From NCBI GenBank assembly GCA_045802495.1, contig JBJMQW010000113.1, forward strand, positions 1 through 12,060: a stretch of 12,060 nucleotides of DNA. The letters are read 5' to 3'. Position 1 is the stretch's first letter; each line of letters starts with the position of its first letter. Below are positions 1 to 6,917 of the stretch, piece by piece. A program made the translations under genes and the position numbers. Below the pieces are notes generated by a model. The model was not told the origin of the DNA. It made no database searches and saw nothing but the letters and a program-made list of their open reading frames with translations. The stretch comes from AP-15 sp045802495. GTDB lineage: Bacteria; Pseudomonadota; Alphaproteobacteria; ATCC43930; CGMCC-115725.

Positions 1-7
1 TGTAAAA

Positions 8-81
8 CGCATGCCCCGTCCTCTTTCTGAGTCTCGCAAACCAGAAAGTAGACGGAAAACCGCCGTCTCGCGGGGCATGCG
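8..81. repeat. Nested inverted repeats able to form a three-way junction
   Basis: A perfect 11-bp inverted repeat (CGCATGCCCCG at 8-18, complement at 71-81) encloses two smaller perfect ones: CTTTCTG 23-29 with CAGAAAG 42-48, and GACGG 51-55 with CCGTC 63-67. Together they can fold as a closed three-way junction in either transcript. CCGTC at 16-20 could also pair with GACGG at 51-55, so an alternative fold exists. The element lies downstream of the livH-type gene, whose stop is at 169-171 on the minus strand, in a stretch with no supported gene. No T-run follows the outer stem on either strand, so it is not a standard intrinsic terminator. It may be a 3' UTR structure, an interspersed palindromic element or a small RNA. 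Only the pairing is seen; a function is not shown. Confidence 0.5.
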
Positions 82-168
82 CCTGCGACCAATGGATTCA
101 CCCCTCGGCTTCCCCGGACAGCCCTGCGCGGTGCGGGAGAGGGGCTATGCGCGAGGTAACTATACATA

Positions 169-1041
169 TCAACGTCCGAGGATGCCGGCGGGGCGCACGG
201 CGAGGGTCAGGAGCAGAAAGCCGAAGGCGACGGCAGGCGCCCAGGACGGGCCGTAAAAGGTCGCGGTGATGCTTTCGACAATGCCGATCAGCATGGCGCC
301 CGCCAGCATGCCGGGAAAGCTGGTCATGCCGCCCAGCACGCAAATCGCAAAGATGCGGCCGATATAATCACGGCCGATCGACGGCTCGACCGGCTGAATG
401 ATGATCAGCAGCGCGCCCGCCACCGAGGCGGTGGCGATCGATATCCCGAAGGCAATGCGCTTGACGCGGCTCGGGTTCGCCGCCATGAGCTGCAATGCTA
501 GGCGGTCCTGCGACACTGCGAGGATCGCCCGGCCGATAAAGGTGCGTCCCAAGAAGACCTGGAGCACTGCAAGCATCAGCAGCGAGACGAGGAACGGGAT
601 CAGCATGCGCAACGGCAGGTCGATAAAGCCAAGATGCAGGCTCGGACCGATATACGGGGCTTCGACAAACCGGTAGTCGACGCCGAACACCAGGATCAGC
701 GCGACCTCGCCGACAAACAGCAGGCCGAAGAAAAAGGCGAGACCCTGGATCGACTCTTCACCGCGCCGCTCGAAGGCATAATAGTAGACTTGGTAAACCG
801 CCATGCCGGCGAGGAAGAACAGCGGCGCCATCACGGCGCCGATCAAGATCGGGTCGACGCCAAAATTGCTGTTCACGATGTAAGCGACAAACGACCCGAG
901 CATGATAAAGGCCGGATGCGCGATGTTGACGATGTCGAGCATGCCGAAGGAAATCGTCACCCCGATCGTCACCGCTGCATAGAAGCCACCGAGCAGGAGG
1001 CCGGCGACGATGGCATTGACCGCCAGGTCGAGCGAGATCAT
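169..1041 (-). CDS. livH: Branched-chain amino acid-type ABC transporter permease (LivH family)
   Basis: This 290-residue polytopic inner-membrane protein is the usual length for LivH. It would form half of the translocation pore of a high-affinity ABC importer for branched-chain amino acids or related substrates. The N-terminal hydrophobic segment leads into the family signature SFGMLDIVNIAHPAFIMLGS (about residues 31-50). Several further hydrophobic helices follow, with a cytoplasmic EAA-like loop around QDRLALQLMAANPSRVKRIAFG that docks on the ATPase, and a C-terminal GMLAGAMLIGIVE segment. The ATG at 1041 is the first start after an in-frame TGA, but it has no Shine-Dalgarno sequence directly upstream. 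A GGCCGG/CCGGCC hairpin ends two bases before it, and a short leader ORF overlaps it. No livM, ATPase or binding-protein gene is visible within the 168 bases downstream, so the partners lie further left or elsewhere. The family call is firm; the substrate is inferred and the symbol is by family only. Confidence 0.9.
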   Translation of the reverse strand: MISLDLAVNAIVAGLLLGGFYAAVTIGVTISFGMLDIVNIAHPAFIMLGSFVAYIVNSNFGVDPILIGAVMAPLFFLAGMAVYQVYYYAFERRGEESIQGLAFFFGLLFVGEVALILVFGVDYRFVEAPYIGPSLHLGFIDLPLRMLIPFLVSLLMLAVLQVFLGRTFIGRAILAVSQDRLALQLMAANPSRVKRIAFGISIATASVAGALLIIIQPVEPSIGRDYIGRIFAICVLGGMTSFPGMLAGAMLIGIVESITATFYGPSWAPAVAFGFLLLTLAVRPAGILGR

Positions 1042-1082
1042 CCGGCCGGTGTGCTTCCGGCCTCAAAAAACGGTCGTGGCAT
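1038..1082 (-). CDS. Possible 14-codon leader ORF coupled to the livH-type gene
   Basis: An ATG at 1082-1080 directly follows a strong purine tract, AAGGGGGGAG (1093-1084). It opens a frame encoding MPRPFFEAGSTPAG that ends in a TGA at 1040-1038. That stop overlaps the livH ATG (ATGA junction). The ORF runs through the GGCCGG/CCGGCC hairpin at 1044-1062, so translating it would melt the structure that abuts the livH start. The livH ATG has no ribosome site of its own, so coupled re-initiation is a plausible reading. The peptide has no run of Leu, Ile or Val codons, so classical branched-chain attenuation is not supported. The spacing from the purine tract to the ATG is short. A chance ORF cannot be excluded. 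Confidence 0.35.
   Translation of the reverse strand: MPRPFFEAGSTPAG
1044..1062 (-). promoter_or_regulatory. Hairpin abutting the livH-type start codon
   Basis: A perfect 6-bp stem, GGCCGG with CCGGCC, encloses a seven-base loop (AAGCACA read on the minus strand). It ends two bases before the ATG at 1041. On the minus strand the T-run comes before the stem rather than after it, so it does not look like a terminator. It occupies the position where a ribosome binding site would normally lie, so it could hold down initiation unless ribosomes arrive from the upstream 14-codon ORF. The pairing is seen in the sequence; the regulatory role is inferred. Confidence 0.4.
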
Positions 1083-1139
1083 TCTCCCCCCTTATTTGTG
1101 TTTGCAAGGCGATTGCTAGCCTACCCAAACAACACGCAT

Positions 1140-1174
1140 AAAAAAAGCGTCGCGGCCAAATCCGGCCGCGACGC
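1140..1174 (-). terminator. Rho-independent terminator after the beta-propeller gene
   Basis: A perfect 11-bp GC-rich stem (GCGTCGCGGCC at 1147-1157, complement at 1164-1174) has a six-base loop. On the minus strand it is followed directly by seven T residues (1146-1140). It lies 31 bases past the stop codon of the gene at 1206-2573 and should end that transcript before the livH-type gene. The livH-type gene therefore probably has its own promoter in the short interval 1098-1139, where I could not pick a convincing one. Confidence 0.9.
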
Positions 1175-1205
1175 GATCTGACCCGACCGATCGATTGTCG
1201 AAAAT

Positions 1206-2573
1206 CTAATTCGCGTCCTCGTCCGTATGAGCGAATACCGCGATGCACCCTGTTTCGCAATCGGGAACCGGACCGCCGTTCGGCACGGCAAAGGCGCTAA
1301 ACGAGTTGTTGGCCGCGAGCGGCACAAATACATGGTTGTTAGCTGCGTTTGCCGCGACCGAGTGCGCTGTGCCTGCGGGGTGATCGGTTGTCGCCGGCAC
1401 ATTATAGGTCGTCAGCTGTTGCAGAATGAGCTGGTTTTTCGCATCGACAACGCCAAGCGGGGTGGCACCTTTGGCCGTGGCTGCGGGAAGCGGCCGGAAC
1501 GGGCTTCCGCTGCCGGTTGCGTAATAATTATCGTCACCCCTGTTGAACCAGACCTCGTCACCGGCGCCTACTCCGTACACGTTTGCTTCTATTACGCCTG
1601 TCTTTGCGTCGATGACCACGTCCTGGGGCGCGGCGGTGAAGGTGCCGTTCGGATCCCACACATTGCCGGCCGTATCAAAGACCGTATTGCAGCCGATGAA
1701 CAGATCCTGCCGCGGACCGACAGTCAGCCCGGCTGGGCTGCAATATTGCACAGGGTAAGTCGCCTCAACGGTGGTGGCATTCGGAGCGATCCGCACGACG
1801 CCGCCGTTCGAAGGTACCAACCCGATCTGCGGGATGGAGAGATAGAAACGGCGCGTGACAGGTTCCCACACCGGTTGTTCGGCGCCATTCTGTGCGTCGA
1901 CACCATGGGCCGCATCCAGGATCAGGTGATTGAGGACCTTGAGGCCGCAAGTGGCTTTATTGACCTTTACAAAGGTGCCGAACGGCGGCGTTGCGGCATT
2001 GTTGATGGCCAGAATGAGGCCCAGCGCCGGTGAATACGCCAGCTCATCGGCGCGAGTCGGCTCGCCTGCCATCGTGGTGACTTCGCTGACCGTACCGCCG
2101 GTAACGAAGTTGATGCAGAGCACCCGGCTCGGAGCGTCGGTCACGAACAGCCAAGGGTAGGGCGGTTCGGCGGTCACGACGCCGTTAGGACCGGCCGTCG
2201 CGGTCGCGAAGGCGGGCGGCGAAATCCCCGCGAACGAGTTGTGGCCGTTGTTCGGTTGGATCTGCGTTAGAAACGTATCTGTTTTGGCGTCGACGACGTC
2301 GACGGCCTTATTGGAACGATCAGCAAGAAAATAGAGTTGCCTCGCCTGGTCGACCCAGCTTATGTCGAACGAATACATCGGCCCGCCGGGCACCGATATC
2401 GTCTTGATCAATCTGCTCGCCCTGTCATCCCCGGCCTCGTTGCCCTTTCTTCCCTGATTGAAGCCGTCCGCCCACGCGGCATTGCCGATCAGCAACAGCG
2501 CGAACGCGGCTAGTGTCGTGGGTCCGCAATATTTCTGAAACGCGGCGCGCAATTTGCCATATGCTTGCAGCAT
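1206..2573 (-). CDS. Secreted protein of unknown function, beta-propeller-like
   Basis: The product is 455 residues from the ATG at 2573. That start has an ideal ribosome site (GGAGG, five bases upstream) and begins a classical signal peptide. The longer frame starting at 2663 would bury the signal, so I reject it. The signal has basic residues in 1-14, a hydrophobic core at about 19-33 and an AWA cleavage motif before Asp36. The mature part carries repeated strand-like blocks of the type SFDISWVDQARQLYFLADRS, VVDAKTDTF, ELAYSPALGLILAINN and VVDAKNQLILQQL. This resembles periplasmic YncE/SMP-30-like propellers, but I recognise no named family. Six cysteines in the exported part could pair as disulfides. 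The gene is divergent from a two-component system and ends at a strong terminator, so it is probably monocistronic. Export is well supported; the fold is likely; the ligand is unknown. Confidence 0.8.
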   Translation of the reverse strand: MLQAYGKLRAAFQKYCGPTTLAAFALLLIGNAAWADGFNQGRKGNEAGDDRASRLIKTISVPGGPMYSFDISWVDQARQLYFLADRSNKAVDVVDAKTDTFLTQIQPNNGHNSFAGISPPAFATATAGPNGVVTAEPPYPWLFVTDAPSRVLCINFVTGGTVSEVTTMAGEPTRADELAYSPALGLILAINNAATPPFGTFVKVNKATCGLKVLNHLILDAAHGVDAQNGAEQPVWEPVTRRFYLSIPQIGLVPSNGGVVRIAPNATTVEATYPVQYCSPAGLTVGPRQDLFIGCNTVFDTAGNVWDPNGTFTAAPQDVVIDAKTGVIEANVYGVGAGDEVWFNRGDDNYYATGSGSPFRPLPAATAKGATPLGVVDAKNQLILQQLTTYNVPATTDHPAGTAHSVAANAANNHVFVPLAANNSFSAFAVPNGGPVPDCETGCIAVFAHTDEDAN

Positions 2574-2577
2574 ATCG

Positions 2578-2584
2578 TCCTCCC
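2578..2584 (-). promoter_or_regulatory. Ribosome binding site fixing the start of the secreted protein
   Basis: GGGAGGA on the minus strand contains GGAGG five bases before the ATG at 2573-2571. This near-consensus site selects that ATG over the upstream in-frame ATG at 2663. It also places the signal peptide at the true N terminus. Confidence 0.8.
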
Positions 2585-2658
2585 AACTCGCGTTGTTTTC
2601 AAACTGACGCCGGCCTGGATAGCGCGGCGCGTGTAGAAATCTCCAGTCATCGCGCAAA

Positions 2659-2686
2659 GTCAACGAATTTTGACGGCTTATTGACG
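2659..2686. promoter_or_regulatory. Candidate operator: TTGACG repeats in the divergent intergenic region
   Basis: TTGACG occurs at 2670-2675 and again at 2681-2686, exactly 11 bp apart, about one helical turn. An inverted GTCAA half-site lies at 2659-2663. Direct repeats with 11-bp periodicity are typical of sites bound head-to-tail by OmpR/PhoB-family dimers, and the adjacent regulator is of that family. The element sits between the divergent secreted-protein and two-component genes and could act on either. The repeats are seen; binding is inferred. The hexamer also resembles a sigma70 -35 box, so it may instead be promoter sequence. Confidence 0.35.
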
Positions 2687-2735
2687 TATTCTGCTGTCTC
2701 GAAATATCTAAGGTTGCGGGAACATTTCCGCTAGA

Positions 2736-2764
2736 TTGGGATTTTGTAATCTTACGCTTATAAT
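2736..2764 (+). promoter_or_regulatory. Sigma70-type promoter for the two-component operon
   Basis: TTGGGA (2736-2741) is followed after exactly 17 bases by a perfect TATAAT (2759-2764). The surrounding stretch is AT-rich and stands out in this GC-rich window. Transcription would begin near 2771, leaving a leader of roughly 40 bases before the TTG start at 2810. A weaker alternative is TTGACG (2681-2686) with TATCTA about 18 bases later. Confidence 0.55.
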
Positions 2765-2809
2765 CACCTTATTCGTCACCCACGACATCGACAGGAAGCG
2801 ATCCGCCGC

Positions 2810-3486
2810 TTGAAGATCTTGCTGATCGAGGATGACGGAGAGAATGCCGATTATGTCGCGAACGGCCTTCGCGAGGAAGGCCATCTGGTCGCCAAAGTGG
2901 CGAGCGGTGCCGACGGCCTCATTTGCGCACTGGGAAACGATTTTGATCTGCTGATCGTCGATCGCATGGTGCCCGGCCTCGACGGCCTAAACCTCGTCAA
3001 GAGCCTGCGCTCGGCCGGCCACCACACCGCGGTTCTGTTTCTGACGGCACTGGGCGGTGTAGAGGACCGGGTCACGGGCCTCAACGCCGGCGGTGACGAT
3101 TACCTGGTGAAACCCTTCGCCTTTTCCGAGCTTGTTGCGCGGGTCGCCGCGTTAGGGCGAAGGCCGCGCACGACCGCGGCAGAGACCAAATTGCGCGTGC
3201 TTGATCTGGAACTTGATCTCCTGTCGCGCACGGTAAGGCGAAATGGGGAACTGATCGAGCTGCAGCCGAGAGAATCCGCCTGCTCGAGTATTTGATGCGC
3301 CACGCCGGTCAGGTGGTCACACGCACGATGCTCCTCGAGCACGTCTGGGACATTCATTTCGATCCGCGCACGAACGTCGTCGAAACCCATATCAGCCGTT
3401 TGCGCAGCAAGATCGATAGAGGCTTCGAGGCGGCGCTGATTCATACGGTGAGGGGGGCAGGTTACTGTGTCCGCAGCCCTGCCTAG
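2810..3486 (+). pseudogene. OmpR/PhoB-family response regulator, frameshifted in the DNA-binding domain
   Basis: The frame opens at a TTG (2810) with AGGAAG upstream. The receiver domain is intact: acidic pocket E7-D8-D9, phospho-acceptor D51 in VDRMVPGLDG, switch T79 and K101 in DDYLVKPF. The winged-helix output domain starts near residue 130, but at about 3275 one base is missing. The frame then reads SACSSI and stops at 3293-3295, giving 161 residues. Inserting one T (GAATCC to GAATTC) restores the conserved PREFRLLEYLMRHAG stretch. It joins the second frame (3292-3486) with VWDIHFDPRTNVVETHISRL and the C-terminal GAGYCVRSP, giving about 225 residues, the normal length. The histidine kinase start overlaps its 3' end by 20 bases. 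This is either a real frameshift, leaving a receiver-only protein, or a sequencing deletion. The family is certain. Confidence 0.9.
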
Positions 3487-4993
3487 GGTCCTGCGAACCT
3501 CGAGCTTTCGCCTGACCTTGATCTATGCGGCGCTGTTTGGTTTTTCGGCACTGATCCTGCTCGGGGTCATCTATTGGGCGACTGGGGAATACATATCGAG
3601 CTCGCTTGATGCAGCCGTCGATAGCGATATCACCGAGTTGAAGGACGCTCTGCAAGGCGGAGGGGTCGAGGCGTTAACGGCGCAGGTCAAAGAGCGGCTG
3701 AGGCAAACGCCACATGGTCCAGTTTATTATCTTTTCCAGGACCCGAACGGCAAGATCATTGCCGGAAATCTTCCGCCGTTTTATGGCGGAGAGGGCCGGT
3801 TTGACCTGAAAATTGCTAGATCCGATGGGCCGAGTGTGCCTGTCCATGCTCGCGGCATTACCTTAACGGAGCGGGAGTATTTGATGGTGGGAGTCGACGC
3901 GCTCCCGCGCCGCGAGATGCGGAAGCTCATTCTGCGGGTATTCGAGCTGAGTTCCGCTATCACCCTAGTGCTGGCGCTCGCCGGCGGGGCGCTGATGAGC
4001 GGCGGCCTGCTTCGCCGCATCGAAACGATCAGCCGGGTAGCGCGCGACATCATGGCCGGCGACTTCTCCCGGAGGATTCCGGTCCGCGGCACCGGCGACG
4101 AGTTCGATCATCTGGCTGCGAGCCTCAATGCGATGCTCGAGCGCAATGAGGCTGCGATGGAGAGCGTACGCCAAGTGTCAAACGATATCGCACATGATCT
4201 GCGCACCCCGCTGACCCGGCTGCGCCAGCGGCTCGAGTTGGCGCAGCGGCGGGCGCGATCGGTAGAGGAGTGGCGGCTGGCTGCGGAGCGATGCATCTCC
4301 GACATGGATGCGATCCTGGAGACCTTCGGCGGATTGTTGCGCATCGCGCAAATCGAGAGCGGAATGCCGGCGAAGCGGTTCGCCGAGGTCGATCTCTCGG
4401 AGTTGCTGCGCACCCTGACCGAAGTGTATCAGCCGATGGCCGAAGAAAAAGAACAGTTGTTTACGGCTGATATTGGGTCCGATCTGACGGTTTGGGGGGA
4501 CCGCGAACTCCTCACCCAGATGATCGCAAATATAATTGAAAACGCAATGAAGCACTCGCCGAGCGCAGCATCCATCGGTCTCGCAGCCAGAGAGTCGTCA
4601 GGGACGATATCCGTCGCCGTGAGTGATAGCGGGCCAGGAATTCCAGTCGAGGAGCGCATACGGGTGTTTCAGCGCTTCTACCGGCTGGAACGCAGCCGCA
4701 GCACGCCGGGAAACGGACTTGGCCTCAGCTTGGTCGAAGCAATCGCGGCGCTCCACCGGACGGCCGTCGAGCTGACCGACAACAGCCCCGGCCTGCGCGT
4801 AACCCTCCAGTTTCATACGGCAGATCAACGAACGCTTACCAGGGATCAGCTCGCGGACCCTCAGAACCAAAGAGGGCCATCTGCAGTCAGAGATGATCCC
4901 TCCGGGTCTGTCGGGACGCAACCGTCAACTTCGGGAAGAACGGCTGTGCGGGCGTCAAACAGATCCGCGGCCCACACGCCCCAAAGCCGGTAA
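3467..4993 (+). CDS. Membrane sensor histidine kinase (HAMP, HisKA, HATPase_c)
   Basis: This 508-residue kinase would pair with the upstream response regulator. It starts at GTG 3467 behind AGGGGGGCAG and overlaps the regulator's end by 20 bases. It has TM1 at about residues 17-38, a periplasmic sensor region at about 40-158, TM2 at about 161-183, and then a HAMP linker. The H-box is NDIAHDLRTPLTRLR with phospho-acceptor His243. The N-box is IIENAMKHS (about 356-364), the G1 box is SDSGPGI (386-392) and the G2 box is GNGLGLSL (415-422). All catalytic motifs are intact. After about residue 447, where relatives normally end, a polar and probably disordered tail of about 60 residues rich in Ser, Arg, Gln and Pro runs to the stop. 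It could be a lineage-specific extension or result from a lost stop. The stimulus is not evident. Confidence 0.93.
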   Translation: MSAALPRVLRTSSFRLTLIYAALFGFSALILLGVIYWATGEYISSSLDAAVDSDITELKDALQGGGVEALTAQVKERLRQTPHGPVYYLFQDPNGKIIAGNLPPFYGGEGRFDLKIARSDGPSVPVHARGITLTEREYLMVGVDALPRREMRKLILRVFELSSAITLVLALAGGALMSGGLLRRIETISRVARDIMAGDFSRRIPVRGTGDEFDHLAASLNAMLERNEAAMESVRQVSNDIAHDLRTPLTRLRQRLELAQRRARSVEEWRLAAERCISDMDAILETFGGLLRIAQIESGMPAKRFAEVDLSELLRTLTEVYQPMAEEKEQLFTADIGSDLTVWGDRELLTQMIANIIENAMKHSPSAASIGLAARESSGTISVAVSDSGPGIPVEERIRVFQRFYRLERSRSTPGNGLGLSLVEAIAALHRTAVELTDNSPGLRVTLQFHTADQRTLTRDQLADPQNQRGPSAVRDDPSGSVGTQPSTSGRTAVRASNRSAAHTPQSR

Positions 4994-5031
4994 AGATTTA
5001 AGAGCGATCCCGCCTGGTGACCGCTGCTGCG

Positions 5032-5589
5032 TTAGCCGGGGATCAGCGGCTCGCCTCGCATGTATTTGCCACGGCAGAACAGTAATGTCGGCTTCGCCGT
5101 GTAAGCATAGCGCTCGACATGGCCGATGAAGATAATGTGGTCGCCGCCATAGTGTCGGTATTCGTTGCGGCATTCGAAATGCGCTGCCGCGCCGATCAGT
5201 ACCGGAGCGCCGCATTCCGGGATCATATGGTCGATTTCGGCGAATTTGTTTTCGTGCGAACGGGCAAATTTGTTCGATAGCTCGATCTGGTCATGAGCCA
5301 GAATGTTGACGACGAAATGTGAGCCCTCCTGAAAGGCGGGAAGGCTCTGCGCGTAGAGCGAGGCGCTCCACAGCACCAGCGGCGGCGTCAGCGATACCGA
5401 GGTGAAGGAATTGGCGGTCATGCCGTAGAGCCCGCCCGACGGGCTGCGCGCCGTGATGATCGTCACCCCGGTCGCGAAAGTCCCGAGCGCGCTGCGAAAA
5501 TCGCGCAGGTCGAAACCTTCGCCCGAGGTGCCCTTTACCGGTGCCGCGTGGCTGCCGATCGGTTCGTCTCTGGGGATCTCGTTAGGCAC
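5032..5589 (-). CDS. Flavin reductase component of a two-component monooxygenase (HpaC-like)
   Basis: This 185-residue cytoplasmic protein has the flavin-reductase-like fold. Such proteins use NAD(P)H to reduce FMN or FAD and hand it to a partner oxygenase. Family marks are FRSALGTFATGVTIIT (about 31-46), GMTANSFTSVSLTPPLVLWS (about 56-75; flavin phosphate binding), FVVNIL (about 91-96) and a late HYGGDHIIFIGHVERYAY segment. The GTG start at 5589 has AGGGGG a few bases upstream. It lies 21 bases after the stop of the oxygenase gene, so the two are co-transcribed and almost certainly work together. Its N-terminal 25 residues are a polar extension. Whether it uses FMN or FAD, and NADH or NADPH, cannot be told from the sequence. 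Confidence 0.9.
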   Translation of the reverse strand: MPNEIPRDEPIGSHAAPVKGTSGEGFDLRDFRSALGTFATGVTIITARSPSGGLYGMTANSFTSVSLTPPLVLWSASLYAQSLPAFQEGSHFVVNILAHDQIELSNKFARSHENKFAEIDHMIPECGAPVLIGAAAHFECRNEYRHYGGDHIIFIGHVERYAYTAKPTLLFCRGKYMRGEPLIPG

Positions 5590-5610
5590 AGTCGCCCCCT
5601 CAAAAAGCCG

Positions 5611-6813
5611 TCACAACGGTGCGTCGGGCGGCAGCCCGAGCGCCACCCTGCCATACACCGCGCCATTCACGTCCCAGTTCAGCACGTAATGGGCATTCGC
5701 CGCGTGGACGTCGCGAAATGCTCGTTGAATCGGGTTTCTTTCGTAAATGGCCCCGCCGCCGGTCGCGGCGAACAAAAGGTCTACCGCCTTGGTGCATAAG
5801 GCCGCGGCAAAAGCGCCGTCGCGCCGGTAGCGCGCCCTTTGCTCGATGCTCGGCACGATCCCCGCCTCGGTAATTTCTGTCGCCTCGTCACAATCACGCA
5901 GCACGATCGCTTCCGCCGCATCCGCCATCGCTGCTGCCTCTGCAAGATGGACTTGGATGTTGGTGAAATCGGCGAGGTTTCTGCCGGTATAGGCGCTGAG
6001 CCGGCTGCGCGTCGTCTCGGAGAAGTGCTGGATCGCGCCTCGAGCAATGCCAAGCGAGACCCCGGCGATTGCGAAGGCGAACAGGCTGACTGCCGGCAGC
6101 TTGTACAGTGTCCCCGGGTTGAGCTCGCTGCCGCGATTGGGGCCGCCCTTGATCCGCTCGGTCGAGAGGGTGCGGTAGGCCGGCACGAAAACGTCCTTGA
6201 CCTCGACATCCTTGCTGCCGGTACCGGCGAGGCCGATCACCTGCCAAGTGTCGATGATCGTGTAGTCAGGCGCCGGGAGCAGAAACATGCGGGGCTCGCT
6301 CTGGCCGGTCTCCTCGTCGCTGACGACGGCGCCGAACATATTCCAGGTCGACGGGTCGATCCCGCTCGAAAACGGCCAGCGGCCGCTCAACCGATACCCA
6401 CCTTCCACGCGCCGCCCGCGGCCGCGCGCGAAAATCAAGGCGGAGCTGATCAGGCTATCCGGCGATTCTCCCCAGATTTCCTGTTGGGCCTCGGGGTGCC
6501 ACATGCCGAGCAGCCAATGATGCGCGGCGAGATTGGCCAGCACCCAGGCGGTCGACCCGCAGCCCCGGCCGATCACGGCGGTCAGCTCGAACATTGCGCG
6601 GTAGGGCAACTCGCTGCCGCCGACGCGAGCCGGCTGCAGCATCCGGAAGAGGCCGGTCGAGTGCAGATCGGCGATCGTCTCGTCGGGGAGCCGGCGGAGT
6701 TGCTCGGCCCGGGATGCGCGTTCTTGCAGCACTGGGATCAGCGCCTCGGCGCGGGCCAGCAACTCGTCGAAGCTCGGCGGCGCCCCGCGCCGGTCGGTTA
6801 CTTCCTTGGGCAT
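5611..6813 (-). CDS. Flavin-dependent monooxygenase, oxygenase component (acyl-CoA dehydrogenase fold)
   Basis: This 400-residue protein resembles the reduced-flavin-dependent oxygenases related to HsaA and the C2 component of p-hydroxyphenylacetate hydroxylase, which share the acyl-CoA dehydrogenase fold. The N-terminal helical domain contains RRLPDETIADLHSTGLFRML and IGRGCGSTAWVLANLAAHHW. The middle domain has LSGRWPFSSGID, the characteristic active-site stretch, and WQVIGLAGTGSKDVEV. The C-terminal helices end with HYVLNWDVNGAVYGRVALGLPP. ATG 6813 is chosen because GAGG lies six bases upstream and the length fits the family; the frame could extend to 6912 but lacks support there. The reductase follows after 21 bases. 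Likely substrates are aromatic or polycyclic compounds, but none is indicated by neighbouring pathway genes. An acyl-CoA dehydrogenase role is less likely given the linked reductase. Confidence 0.88.
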   Translation of the reverse strand: MPKEVTDRRGAPPSFDELLARAEALIPVLQERASRAEQLRRLPDETIADLHSTGLFRMLQPARVGGSELPYRAMFELTAVIGRGCGSTAWVLANLAAHHWLLGMWHPEAQQEIWGESPDSLISSALIFARGRGRRVEGGYRLSGRWPFSSGIDPSTWNMFGAVVSDEETGQSEPRMFLLPAPDYTIIDTWQVIGLAGTGSKDVEVKDVFVPAYRTLSTERIKGGPNRGSELNPGTLYKLPAVSLFAFAIAGVSLGIARGAIQHFSETTRSRLSAYTGRNLADFTNIQVHLAEAAAMADAAEAIVLRDCDEATEITEAGIVPSIEQRARYRRDGAFAAALCTKAVDLLFAATGGGAIYERNPIQRAFRDVHAANAHYVLNWDVNGAVYGRVALGLPPDAPL

Positions 6814-6917
6814 TGCGATCCTCGTCCGGATGAGCCACCCTGCCGCTAGTCTACTCGCCTCGCCTCGCTTCGGCGATAAGCTATCCACATGCGAGTCACG
6901 CTGTAAGGGCATGGCGC

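Noticed and set aside
1..168. A coding region left of the livH-type gene
   Set aside because: The only open frames are short, lack ribosome sites and family motifs, and overlap the inverted-repeat element.
1044..1069. Hairpin with adjacent T/A run read as a terminator
   Set aside because: On the minus strand the T-run precedes the stem, and on the plus strand the run following it is of A. Neither orientation is a valid intrinsic terminator.
1227..2033. A 268-codon plus-strand frame antisense to the secreted protein
   Set aside because: The minus-strand gene has a signal peptide, an ideal ribosome site and a terminator. The plus-strand product is Arg/Cys/Gly-rich with no family.
3265..3295. 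Programmed ribosomal frameshift in the response regulator
   Set aside because: There is no slippery heptamer or homopolymer at the junction and no obvious stimulatory structure. A single missing base restoring a conserved motif fits a deletion better.
5839..6849. A long plus-strand open frame (336 codons) antisense to the oxygenase
   Set aside because: Its product is a His/Arg/Ala-rich sequence with no recognisable family, and the opposite strand encodes a motif-complete monooxygenase. It is a high-GC shadow frame.
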